Source: Diphasiastrum complanatum (lineage: Eukaryota > Streptophyta > Lycopodiopsida > Lycopodiales > Lycopodiaceae). From it: a stretch of DNA of 64,000 bases. How positions within the stretch are numbered: the first letter of the stretch is position 1; the number at the start of each line of letters is the position of its first letter. Made by a program: the position numbers and the translations under genes. The notes under the pieces are model-generated. The model saw only the letters and a program-made list of their open reading frames with translations, was not told where the DNA came from and did no database searches. Below are positions 54,013-64,000 of the stretch, one piece after another. The DNA lies in NCBI GenBank assembly GCA_029204225.1, contig CM055099.1:48472141-48536140 (forward strand), read 5' to 3'.

Positions 54013-54390
54013 ACCTCAAAAATCCTAAGACATGAAACGAAGCAAAACTCGAAGGTCAAATGATTCGCGAAAGTTAAACATGCCTCCAGGACCAAAAGAC
54101 ATGACACGACACGAAACAAAAAGAGAATAAAAGAAAATCTTTCGCGCTGCCAGTTGGCAGCTCAACGGGCGTGGAGTGTTAAACTTCACGCTCAGCTGAA
54201 ACAATTAGCAATAATAGAGAATAACTCACTAGTTGATTAGCGTTAACTACTCTTGTAATTCTCTATTTTGGCTATCTTGTAAACTCCACATAGTGGAGAT
54301 AAAAATGCAATCTTGGATCAACAGAAACGTGTGCGAGAGTAGAGCAGAAAAAGAAAAGAATAGAAAATGAAATAGTTGTGCATGAAAGTC
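53940..54390 (+). repeat. Probable 5' LTR/leader of the + Copia relic
   Basis: Rich in ACACGAAACGAAGCG motifs like 31390-31660. No primer site was confirmed. Confidence 0.4.
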
Positions 54391-56440
54391 TGCCAACGTC
54401 GCGGTGCAAACTACAAGATCTGGAAATTCAAAATCAAAACACTTCTGAAGGACGAAGGCATCTGGTCGGTGACTGAACTCTTGAAGGTGCAGCCTCCAAA
54501 GGGAGACCCGAGGAGAGCTGAATGAATTAGAAAGGATGAGCGTGCAATGGCGATCATCATTTCATCCATCAATGAAGATCTACTCATGCAGATTGAAGAC
54601 TACAAAAGTAGCCATGCAACATGGAAAAGATTAAAACAAAAGCACGAAGTGAGGACTGCAGCTTTAGTGATACATCTTCATAATCAGCTACAATCCATAC
54701 GATGGGATGGCAACCAGTTGGACCAGCACATTGAGAAGATCAGAACAATCTTTGATCAACTCGTTGCATCAGGACAGGAGCACCAGGTCCCAGCACCACA
54801 ACAACTAATGTACTTCATGAAGTATCTACCTATCAACCATTGAGAATGCTCATACTGAGTCTACCAGATATGACATTCGACAAAGTAGTCAGTCTTGTCG
54901 TTGATGAGAAACTGATGAGGGACGAAGGAGAAGGAAAGAAGTGATCAAGAAAAATCTCTTTTCACAAAAGAAAAGAAGAAGAACAAGAACAAGCCTAGAT
55001 TAGACAAGACAAAGTCTTCGAGTCAACAATCTTCTTCTTGTGATCACTGTCACAAACCAGGAGACACAGCCAGCAAATGTTGGTTCAATTCTACAATACC
55101 TTGCATGCACTACAAGAAGAAGGGGCACTCTGCATATAATTACAGATTCAATCTAAAAAGAAAGAACAAAGCAAATGTTGCAGAGTCATCAAAGGATGTA
55201 GATAGAGGTAATGAAGCCTTCACAATACTTGATGAAGCTTCAACGCACTATAGTAAACAAGACTATGATGTAGTCATTGATTCAGGAATAACATCACACA
55301 TAACCTGCAACAAGAAAATCTTGATCGACTTCAGAGAACTCAAAAATAACAGAGTAGTGATTCTAGAAAATGGGAACAGACACGATGTCAAGGGCATCAG
55401 AACTCTACAGCTGTGAACATTGTACATGTCAGGTCAAGCAGAGCTTCCAAGAGCACTCTACGTATCTTCACACTAAAAAACGATCTGTTATTAGTCTCCA
55501 AGATAGTAGATCTTGGAATTCGAATTTTATTTGATGGCAATACATGCCGCATGATCAAGAAAACAACAAACAAATTGCTGATGGTTGGATGCAGAAAATG
55601 AAATCTCTACCAAGCCAAGATAATCAACAATTTTGATAGCATATTAAATGCATCAGAAAATGAAGATCAGCTATGGCATAGGAAAATGTATCATCTGGAC
55701 ATGAGGAGTCTGTATGACATGTGCAAGAAAGACATAGTCACAGGTTTGAAGATATCAAGACCTGATACTGAGTTCTATGAAGCCTATCAGAAAGGCAAAC
55801 AACATCGGAATCCATTCACACATGAGAGAAGAAGATCCAAAGAAATTCTTGAGCTCGTCCACTCAGATGTCTGTGGACCGATAAAAGTGGATTCGTTCTC
55901 AGGATCGAGGTATTTCCTGACGTTCATAGATGATTACAACCGGATGACTACGATCTACCTAAAGAAAAGATCTGAATTGTTTGACTCTTTCAAGAAGTTC
56001 GTGGCATTTGCAAAGCGACACACCTCAAAGAAGATTCAGATCATCAGGTCTAACAATGGAGAGGAGTACAATAGCACATAATTTTCAAAATTCTGCCAAG
56101 AATAGGGAATAGAGCATCAATTCACTCCTGCGTACACACCAGAATATAATGGTGTTGCAGAAAAAAGAAACATGATGCTAGTCGAAGGAGCCAGATGCAT
56201 AATGGCACATGCTTGATTGCCAAGTCAATTTTGGACTGAGGCAATAGCTGCAGTAGTACACCTGCAAAACAGATCAACAATGACAATGCTGGAAAATAAG
56301 ACACCGTACGATATATGGACAAGTAGAAAGCCTGATCTATCATTCGTGCGTGTGTTTGGATGTGCAACATAAAGCACATTCCAAAAGAAATTAAAAAAAC
56401 AAGCTCGATAATAAATCATAGCAAACAATCATGGTCAGGT
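54391..56440 (+). pseudogene. Copia gag-protease-integrase relic
   Basis: Order: Gag (NYKIWKFKIKTLLKDEGIW near 54412, then MAIIISSINEDLLMQIEDYK at 54547), CCHC-like knuckles (CDHCHKPGDTASKC near 55045; CMHYKKKGHSAYNY), protease VVIDSGITSHITC (55273), zinc region (LWHRKMYHLDM near 55672), integrase (ELVHSDVCGPIKV, FLTFIDDYNRMTTIYL, IIRSNNGEEYNS, YTPEYNGVAEKRN) and VRVFGC at 56345. The second catalytic Asp reads Asn (RSNNGEE). Multiple stops and frameshifts. RT is absent: the sequence meets an inverted Copia piece at about 56450. Confidence 0.88.
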
Positions 56441-56489
56441 ACTCGAATAGATCACATGTGTACAGACTCTACAATTCAACCACTCTATT

Positions 56490-57217
56490 CTTAGGAACAT
56501 TGCAGATCTGTGGTGAAATAATCAACACCATACCTTTGTGTGTAGCCCTTCATGACAAGCCTTGCTTTGTAATGGCCAACAGTTCCATCTGATTTCATTT
56601 TCTTTTTGTACACCCACTTGCAATCGACGATCTTTTTGTTTTCTAGCAGTGGCTCTAATGTCCATGCCTCATTTCACCTCATCGACTCGATGTCCTCTGC
56701 TTCCAAAACTCTCCCTCTAGACTCTGAACAACTTCTTGATATGTTGTTGGCTCTTCAGTGAAGCTGCAATACTCGAATTGTGTGTCTTCGCATCAGCGTA
56801 TCGATCAAGAGGTCTTCTTTGTCTTGTTAACCTTCTGGGTTCGTTTCGTCATTGTTCGAACGTTTTTTATTCGTGGGGTTGATTATCTGCTTCCTGTTGC
56901 TCTGGAGTCTGTGGCTCAACATTTTGGTTTCAGTTATGTCCTCGATCTTCCTCTTGAATTGGCAATAGTGTGAAGATCTCATGGCCATTTTCATCTTTTA
57001 GTCCAGGAAATGTGGACTCATCAAACTTCACATCTCTACTCAAAAAAGTTGGCAATAGTGTAAAGATCTCATGGCCATTTTCATCTTTTAGTCCAGGAAA
57101 TGTGGACTCATCAAACTTCACATCTCTACTCAAAACAACTTTTTTCATGGGATGTCCTCCTTCTGAGATAGGCAAGGTAGAACGACGTAGGTTAATCATT
57201 GAATCGGACCCTTTCAC
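56490..57217 (-). pseudogene. Copia integrase-end/RT-start fragment (- strand)
   Basis: Minus strand: KKVVLSRDVKFDES (57145; integrase C-terminal signature, present twice because of a 90-bp duplication), TEEPTTYQEVVQSLEGEFW (about 56755), then NKKIVDCKWVYKKKMKSDG and HYKARLVMKGYTQR (56640-56530), the start of RT. Orientation is opposite to the Copia piece on its left. Confidence 0.8.
56961..57140. repeat. 90-bp tandem duplication
   Basis: GGCAATAGTGTGAAGATCTC starts at 56961 and again (one base changed) at 57051. The two 90-bp units are nearly identical and 90 is divisible by three, so the frame is kept. Confidence 0.92.
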
Positions 57218-57244
57218 GTTGATAGCTAAAGAACTTATCGCATC

Positions 57245-57480
57245 TGTAATGATGGAATCATATGCTGCTATGTCCTACCGCATGAAGTGTCCCAAGTCGT
57301 AAGTATTGCCCACGAAGGAATAGGGGGAGGACATTTCTCTGGCGAAGATACCAATATAGAAAAGTGCTGCAACACGGCCTGGTGGTGGCCCACCATGTTC
57401 AAGGAGATTCACTATCAAGTTAAAAGGTGTGATGTTTGCCAATGGTTCAAACCGAACCTAGGGAAAGGATTGAATGTCGT
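57245..57480 (+). pseudogene. Ty3/gypsy integrase zinc-region fragment
   Basis: The + frame (57287 onward) reads IAHEGIGGGHFSGEDTNIEK, WWWPTMFKEIHYQ and CDVCQWFK, the HHCC zinc region of Ty3/gypsy integrase. Isolated fragment. Confidence 0.8.
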
Positions 57481-58500
57481 TATTGTTGGAGTTTACTCTT
57501 ACTCCTACTCATACTTTTTATCCCCTTTCATCTCCTAAGCAAATCACTCTCTCAAAAATTCTACAGAAGTACATGTAAAGACCAAGCAGGCAAAACCGCA
57601 AGCTACCACAATGTCAACAATTGCGAAGACTCACCACCATAAAACCGCAAGTGTCTAGCTTACAGTTACTTACGAAATAAACTACAAAGTCTTTCCTGTG
57701 GTCACTTCCACAACAAGTCCTCAAGGACTCACATACAAATACATTAGAGGAGTTCTCAATATCAAAAAGACCCTTTAAGGAATGTCATGTAGGATATAGA
57801 AAAATATCAAAATAAAAAAAACAATATTGTTTATTTGCTTGCCCCCACCACTCCCAGGCCTCCCCAACTCCCAACGATCTAACCACAGTGTCTATAGTCA
57901 CAGTTAAGAACTGTAAATAGTTCGCAATATAACTTGACTAAATTCAAAAAATATTCCCTCTATTGGTTACAAAAAGGACAATATTTTCACTGGATCTAGA
58001 ATATGACCGCCATCCCCAAATTCAAATCAGAAAAAATTGCAAAATGTTTACATATGCATTCCTTCCACGAGAATGGAAATATGGGTGCCATCTCCAATTA
58101 TGAATGCCATCATTACATTGGAATGGAAATATGAGTGCCAACTACCTATTGGAATGAAAAATTGAGCAGCATTTTCAAATTTGAATCAAGCATACAAGCA
58201 TGGATACTGGATTGATTGTATAAAGTATATAATATAATCAAAGATGAGTATTTTGTTTTGCTTCATAGAATCTGGTCATAGTACTTTGATGCAACTAATT
58301 ACTCTATTGTTTTTATTTATGATGACATTGTATCATCTACATGTGGATATCCCTATTGATTTGGCACCTTTGCAGAGAAGAGGAGGCAAAAGAATTCAAA
58401 TATCTGTTGAGGATGGTTCAAAGCTTGTGTTTCAGGTTATGAAGGAGACATTCACATCCATCAATGATTTCCATAGTGTAACACTTGGGTGAAGATGTAC
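57481..58500. other. No firmly supported gene
   Basis: AT-rich. One + frame at 58360-58492 (RRGGKRIQISVEDGSKLVFQ) looks protein-like but matches no family I know. Confidence 0.4.
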
Positions 58501-58539
58501 TAGGTTTCGGATCTGATTCATATTGACATGTCTAGTAGT

Positions 58540-59380
58540 CAATAGTTACTAATGCATCTGTCCATATCACGACATCCGTCTCTGAATGATAGTGACCCCC
58601 CTTGGCTGCCCTTGGACGACCAATCGTGTGATCTGTTGTGGATGATCCATCATCAACTTTGGATGCAATAGGTTTCACCGCCCATGTGGTTGGATCAACC
58701 TTTATAGCCTACTCTCTGTTCTCGAAGGTGAGTTTTCCCATACCCCAGTTGTGTACTACTTGTGTAGTTCTCAACCATGGTCTTCCCAGTAAAACACGGT
58801 ATGCAGATGGAGATTTAGGTATATCCATGACTACAAAAGTAATCACAAACTGCATGCCTGCTATCTTTACAAGGATATCGGCAACTACACCTTTTGGTTT
58901 CACAGAAGATTGATCAGCTAGTTTGATGGCGAATCTTGTTGGCTTCAATCCTTGTAGACCCCATTTTTTGTACAAAGTAGTGGAGATCAAATTGACACCC
59001 GATCCTCCATCTACCACTGTCGCCTCGTCCTCATATCTCTTGTGTTTGATTGGCAAAGTGATGTTGTGTTCCTCACTTTCCCATGCTGCTCCGATGTGGA
59101 GGAAGTTACTTGTTTCTTCATAGCCCATACAATATATGGGCTCAGGCGCTACTGGATCCTCATCTGCTTTGGCCCATTTAGCTAGAAGGCTTTTCGCTTG
59201 TGGTGCAATCCACAGCAGTTCTCCGAGTGGTAAACTAACATGGCTTGAAAGTAAAAGTGCGAGCCTTCCAGTGTGTGGTTCCTTGGTCTCCACCATGTGA
59301 AAAGGTGGTTCATATTCGTGCAACCGATCATTCTAATCAGTGCGCAGTGGTGAGCCCGTTTGTGGTTCCCGTTCAATGCC
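58540..59380 (-). pseudogene. Ty3/gypsy aspartic protease region
   Basis: The minus-strand ORF (59323-58709) reads ATVVDGGSGVNLISTTLYKK; DGGSGVNLI stands in place of the usual DxGS/A protease site. It is followed by FVVMDIPKSPSAYRVLLGRPW, a hallmark of retropepsins in Tat/Athila-type gypsy elements (LLGRPW). RT would follow but the element breaks off near 58540. The protease would process the Gag-Pol polyprotein. The long frame suggests a fairly young relic. Confidence 0.82.
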
Positions 59381-61190
59381 AACTGGAGGTTCCGCAGGAT
59401 TATCTCTTTCTTGCTCTTTTTCCTCCGCTTGTGCTTTCTGTATCCAGTGTCTTATTTTCTGGTACTGTCTTCTTTCTTCCCTCACATTCGGATATGGCGC
59501 TGAAGTTGAGGGCTGGTTGTCAGTGACCGATGGTGGTGGTGAGGGAGCCACTTCCTTCCTCTTCTGTGCTCGCATAACAGCTAACACAGGAGTGTGGAAT
59601 TGTCCTCCTTCTGATGGCATCCTTGTTGGAACTGCTAGTTGCTGTATTGCAATGAAGTTCAGAGGTGCACTGGTTCCAGGTTTAAATGGACAATTCTTGT
59701 AACAGTGTCCATAATCGCATTCTTGGCAGAAGGATGTATATTGTCCCTTGTAGGGACATTACGCAATTTTGTGTCCTTCGCTACATCCGTAGCAGCCGTA
59801 ATTTCTTCTGCCTTGATGCTGAGTTTGAGCTACATAGGCTGCAACATATTCATTTTTGGCAGGATTCATAAATGGTTCATCTGGTCCGTACCATTGTTGC
59901 TGCTCAGGTTGAGGTGGCATTTGCATCTCTGGTTCTACTGCTGTCAGGTTTACATGGGCCACTTGTTGATTTGGTAAGGCCATACGCTGTGGTTGATTTG
60001 GTGCATCGTACCTTGGTGCCACGTTGGGTGCCCCTTGATGGTAAGGATAGGAAGTTTGATAAGGACTTCTCTTCTATTGAACAATCCGAGAGTTGAATGG
60101 GCAAAATTTCGTATCGTGCAATGTTGCATTGCACAGATGGCAGGATCTATGTGTCAGTCTCAGATTTTGCTTTAGGACTGGACACTCATTCGTTGTATGG
60201 TTTTGTGTGCGCACTGGACACCGTACATTTTTCCGTCTTGGTTACTGCAGCTGGTTTGGTTTCGATTGACGTGGCGTTACTACTACAGCTCCTTGTAAGG
60301 CCTTCAATTTCTGGTCAAATTGCGCCGTAAGTTGTTCCATTTGTTGTTTGTGTAATTTTGTCATTTGCTCCAACAGTAGTTCAGTGGATGGAGTAGATGC
60401 GTTTGATGATGATGATGCTAACGAGGGAGTAGGGGTGTGGGTGGATGGATATTCATCATCAGATCCCTCATCCTCTTCCCTGATGGAATCTTCCATAGCT
60501 TCTTGCAGAGTAGCATACTGCTCCCATCGTTTCAGTTCTCTTCTGATGCTTCATGGTAGTCCGGCTAGGAACCACATGATCACCGTGTAATCGGGAGTTA
60601 GGGCTGCACTGCACTCGGATCGTAAGTGTTTGACCCGCTCAATATAGTCCTTGACCCTTTCTCGTTTTCCTATTTTGACTTTGCTCAGCAGGAAAAACGG
60701 GTCTTCCAAGAACTTTCTTGGTTTAAAGCACGTAATGAGAGCCGCCTTAACCACTTTCCAGGTGGATTTTTCTTCCTCTGATAGGTTGAAAAACCAATCC
60801 TGAGCCACTGCCAATAAGGACATGGGGAACAGCATTAGCTTCTCTGCAACTGTCCGCTCACCGTAGATTTCACAAGCTTGCTCGTAGATTTGGAGGAATC
60901 GAATGGGATCTGATGATCCGTCGTGTTTTGGTATTTCCATCCGTGGTGCTCTTCGGCCTGCTTGCAAGGGAGCGATAGGTACAGGTTGGCCCATTGGATC
61001 CATTGGTGCTAGTTTCGGTTCTGTTTCTTGTTGCACAACTGCTAATTTGGGAAGGTGTGGTGCTTGATTTGCTATCCTTCGTGCTATTGATCGTCCCGAT
61101 ATCAGATTCATCCGATGGTGGGTTCCAAAGTGATTGGATCTTGCTTATACAATAGGATGCAGTCTTGATCTTCAAGGATCTGATCGATCT
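59381..61190 (-). pseudogene. Ty3/gypsy gag (- strand, frameshifted)
   Basis: From right to left: 61111-60551 (PMGQPVPIAPLQAGRRAPRM, IPKHDGSSDPIRFLQIYEQA, AQDWFFNLSEEEKSTWKVV, VKDYIERVKHLRSEC), the retrotransposon Gag domain; 60496-60242, an acidic and Ser-rich region then coiled-coil-like (LLEQMTKLHKQQMEQLTAQF); near 60205-60110, a degraded Cys-rich knuckle; 60022-59759, a Gln/Pro-rich part with a second Cys-His knuckle (YGCYGCSEGHKIA, continuing CGYGHCYKNCPF-like at about 59720); 59620-59333, a Lys/Glu-rich linker to protease. At least two frameshifts. Confidence 0.8.
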
Positions 61191-62305
61191 GATCGGCCGG
61201 AATGAATTTTATGCGGTGATTTTTCCCTGATAACTTTTTTCTCCTTGTACTGATTGGCCTACGATTTTGACAGTAGTTGGACTGGGTCAGATCTTTCCAC
61301 TGATCTAGTTTGCGAGGGTTCTCTTGTGCGAGGGTTGGCTGTGCGAGGGTTCTTTAGCTATTTTTGTAGATAAAAAACTTGATATCTTTTACATCTCTAG
61401 AAAGTAACTCTCGCAAGGCTAGAGTAGCTGGATCTGGGTTAGATCTCACTATAGAAATCTTTGCGAGAGTTAACTCTCACAAGAAGTGAAAATTTCACTG
61501 TTTGTGAGGGTTCAAAACCATTTTTTTGGCTTGATCTTTACCAGATCTTCACACTAACTCTCGCAGGCTTCATGACTGATGTAAATTGACATTCTGAATC
61601 AATTGAGAGGGTCTGTGAGAGTTCTTACTGGAAGGATTTGCTGAATCTCTACTCTTTAGAGATTTTTTTTGCACTTATATCCAATTTTCTGCTCACTAAA
61701 ATTAAAGTAACTCTTGCAAGCTCTTCTTTGTTCTGGTCTCACTGAGATAGAACTTCAGAATCTTCTACGAGAGTTCTTGACTACTGGAGCTAAAAAGTTT
61801 GTTGTCTGCGAGGGTTCACTGGTACTTTCCCGTCTTTTTTTCACTAGAAACTCTCGCACAGGCACTTAGACATCAAACTAACTCTCGCAAGCTTCTCTGT
61901 GTCCTGGTCTCACTGAGATGGAGCTTCAGAGGGCTCTACGAGAGTTCTTATGAAGATTTGAATTTTTTGGATTTTTTTCAAGGGTTTTTTGAATTTTTTA
62001 TGATTTTTCTTTGGTTTTCACAATCTGCTTGGAACTAACTCTCGCAGGCTTCTATGCAGGTCTGGGAAAGTACCCTGGAGCTGCTACCAATCATGCAAGG
62101 GTTAATTCTCACTGATTTCGGAGATATAAAAATCTGATGAGATTTTAGGCTCTTTTTCCCTCCAAAATACAGATTGGTGTGTTTTTTGGATTTTTTGACT
62201 GGTTGGGTTAGGTTTCAAGCCCTTAGAGGCTGTTTAGGGCCTCTTCTATCCTCTCACACCTCCTCTGCTAGCTGTGAACAGTCCAAACACAAAAAAATAC
62301 AGATA
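61191..62305 (-). other. Gypsy leader with dispersed CTCTCGCA/TGCGAGAG motifs
   Basis: Exact CTCTCGCA at 61408, 61558, 61851, 61882 and 62039; TGCGAGAG at 61462; the variant TGCGAGGG at 61311, 61327, 61342 and 61807; TACGAGAG near 61768 and 61937. Both orientations occur, so the transcript could pair with itself at many places. No primer site was recognised next to the LTR. Confidence 0.75.
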
Positions 62306-63052
62306 GGTACCTAACTATGCATAGATGCTATTTTTTGTTAGTTTCCTACTTTCTCCCTTAGCTCTACTCACCACTAACACTACTCTCCCTTAACTCTACT
62401 CCTCTACAATAACATTCATCATGATTATAGGTGAAAGGAAGGGAATGATTAGAAAAGATGGAGGGGAAAGAAGATAGAAGAGAGAGATAGAGGGAGGGTG
62501 GAGGTTAACTCAAATGCACATTGTACTTGCTAAATGAGAAACATAAAGTATTGAAACCAAAAAGCATGAACTTGAAAGCAATAGAAAACAATAAGAGCAA
62601 TGGCAAGCATTGAATTGCAAATGAGGATGCTTCTCTTCCAAAATTGGTAGAGTTTTCTCCTTCTCATTAAGCATTCAAATAGTGTACAAATGGTGCCTTT
62701 TTATAAAATGGGAAAGGCCCTTGCCTCTCAATCCTATTGGCTAATATTCACAATGATCCTATCCATTCATCTTGGACCCAACTTGATCCAAGGGTCCACC
62801 ATTGGTAATCACAAGATTCATGTGAGTCCCAATTTGGACCCAACTTTAAAAAATAATCTTTAACTTAAAAAATGACTTTGGGCCTCTAGTTTTATTTTAA
62901 TTCCAAGGCCCCCAAGTCAAGTTTATTTTATTTACAACTTTACTTGCGTGCTCATTGGGCCATGGGCTTACGCGCACAGGATGCCATGCCATCACAACAC
63001 ATTTTATTGAATGATTTTATTTATTTACACTTTGTTGGGAATACTTCCAACA
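62306..63052 (-). repeat. Gypsy 5' LTR (family G), copy 3
   Basis: On the minus strand it starts TGTTGGAAGTATTCCCAAC at 63052 and ends near GGTACCTATCTG. Reverse copy of 40387-41160, with the shared blocks CATGGGCTTA, ACTTGGGGGCC-like and TATGCATAG. It inserted next to, or into, the Gag-only element relative on its right. Confidence 0.8.
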
Positions 63053-63978
63053 CACCATCTCTTTTCAAATAAGTAAATAAGTCATTAGCAACAACCATTT
63101 CCAAAGTAGAGTTTTCATAACCTCCATTAATGAAGTTAGCTCTCTTCTTACCTTTTTCATTTTTGCACTTGGAACAAATGATTAGGTATTATGATCTGAT
63201 CCAAAATAGCTTCTTCTCAGTCTCTGATCTTCAATAGACCTGAAATATGCTTTTGATCCACAAGTTCAACTCACAAAACAAAGGTTATTAAGATTTGATC
63301 AACAGTGCAATGCATAATCATGCTAGAACCTGATCAAACATCCAAATATCACATAAATGAAAACCTTACTAACTTAGATCTTTGCACAACAGACTACAAA
63401 AGCTAGAAATGGCAAAGCATCTTAATGCTACCTTTGATACACATGAACTTGACAAAGCATTCAAGAGACAAAAGAAACTAATAAAAGATACTGATGGTAG
63501 CCATAAATAGTAGCAAACATGACTCCCAACAGTAACCTACCACTTTTGGAAATCTCCTAAGATCATACACAATAGCTCGAAGACAATACACAAAGCAATG
63601 CTCTCAATGGAGGAAGAAACTGTGACAATGATCTGTTGATCTCTCTCAACAATACAATAAGTTTCTCCAATCTGTTCTCCACAGATTTCAGCCTAATATA
63701 GTGAGAGAGATGACTCTCTCTCCTCTCTCTAGAACTTAGGACCCAATTTTAGGACAACAGTAGCCTAAAATAGCCTATTTTGGCCTATATGTCCAAATAA
63801 CATGATTTTGGTGTCATTTTGAAGGTCCTGAAGTTTGAGACTTCTTCAACAAGAAATATATACTAAAATAAAAGTATCTAGGCCTCTTACACACGTGTGA
63901 AAGGTTAGATCCAAAACTATGTACAAAAATTGCCAATTTAGACCTCAAACTAGCTAGGTAATGTTGACAATTTTCACA
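63053..63978 (-). mobile_element. Deleted relative of the Gag-only element
   Basis: 63063-63172 matches coding sequence of the inner element near 16450-16560, and then jumps directly to leader sequence matching 18520-18700 (63180-63350). About 2 kb is deleted. The LTR part (about 63375-63978) aligns with 13841-14487 but is clearly diverged, ends AATTTTCACA, and keeps ACACACGTGTGAAA near 63890. The primer site is lost. Confidence 0.8.
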
Positions 63979-64000
63979 ACATTTAGACTAATGAACTTTG

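Noticed and set aside
58244-58492. 82-codon + ORF as a host exon
   Set aside because: It looks protein-like at its end but has no recognisable family, splice context or neighbouring exon.

Overview
The window looks like nuclear DNA of a vascular land plant with a large, transposon-filled genome. A fern or gymnosperm is my best guess, inferred only from the density of nested LTR elements and the apparent very long intron. It is AT-rich. I see one fragment of a host gene: a large exon at the left edge (to about 1125) encoding the end of a GYF domain and a Pro/Gln-rich tract, as in plant EXA1-type GYF proteins. No convincing downstream exon follows on the + strand.

Almost everything else is mobile DNA. 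From about 4.0 to 22.1 kb lies a minus-strand L1-type LINE relic (DUF4283-like ORF1 with a CCHC knuckle, then endonuclease, then a terminal zf-RVT remnant). Its endonuclease-to-RT linker has been amplified into four near-identical ~863-bp tandem units (4721-8178). A Copia element (8472-20189, + strand, 682-bp LTRs, target duplication GGATA) sits inside the LINE. A Gag-only LTR element (13841-19395, - strand, 647-bp LTRs, target duplication TAGCT) sits inside the Copia RNase H region. By eye both LTR pairs are identical, so the insertions are recent. The inner element carries one intact 1046-codon ORF: Gag and zinc knuckle fused to about 750 residues I cannot assign, with no protease, integrase or reverse transcriptase.

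From 22 to 34 kb there are broken Copia and Ty3/gypsy pieces: a ~2.1-kb gypsy LTR with its primer-binding site, a Copia pol relic, and the 3' end of a gypsy element with an extra ORF next to its LTR. From 34.4 to 39.4 kb lies a second non-autonomous LTR element (- strand) with zinc-finger-like and duplicated unknown domains. From 39.4 to 49.1 kb come gypsy 3' and 5' ends, a Copia relic hit by a 144-bp LTR-like insertion with tRNA-like Pol III boxes, a chromovirus integrase-chromodomain relic and a short SINE-like insertion. From 49.9 to 57.5 kb are Copia fragments in both orientations and gypsy ends. From 58.5 to 63.05 kb is the 5' half of a minus-strand gypsy element (protease, gag, motif-rich leader, LTR). 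The right edge (63.05-63.98 kb) is a deleted relative of the inner Gag-only element.

The likely functional relationship is that the Gag-only elements depend on enzymes from a related Copia family: they share the same tRNA-Met-type primer site, similar Gag N-termini, and a TTTCACACGTGTGAAA-type palindrome in their LTRs. Identifications come from reading motifs, not from database searches.
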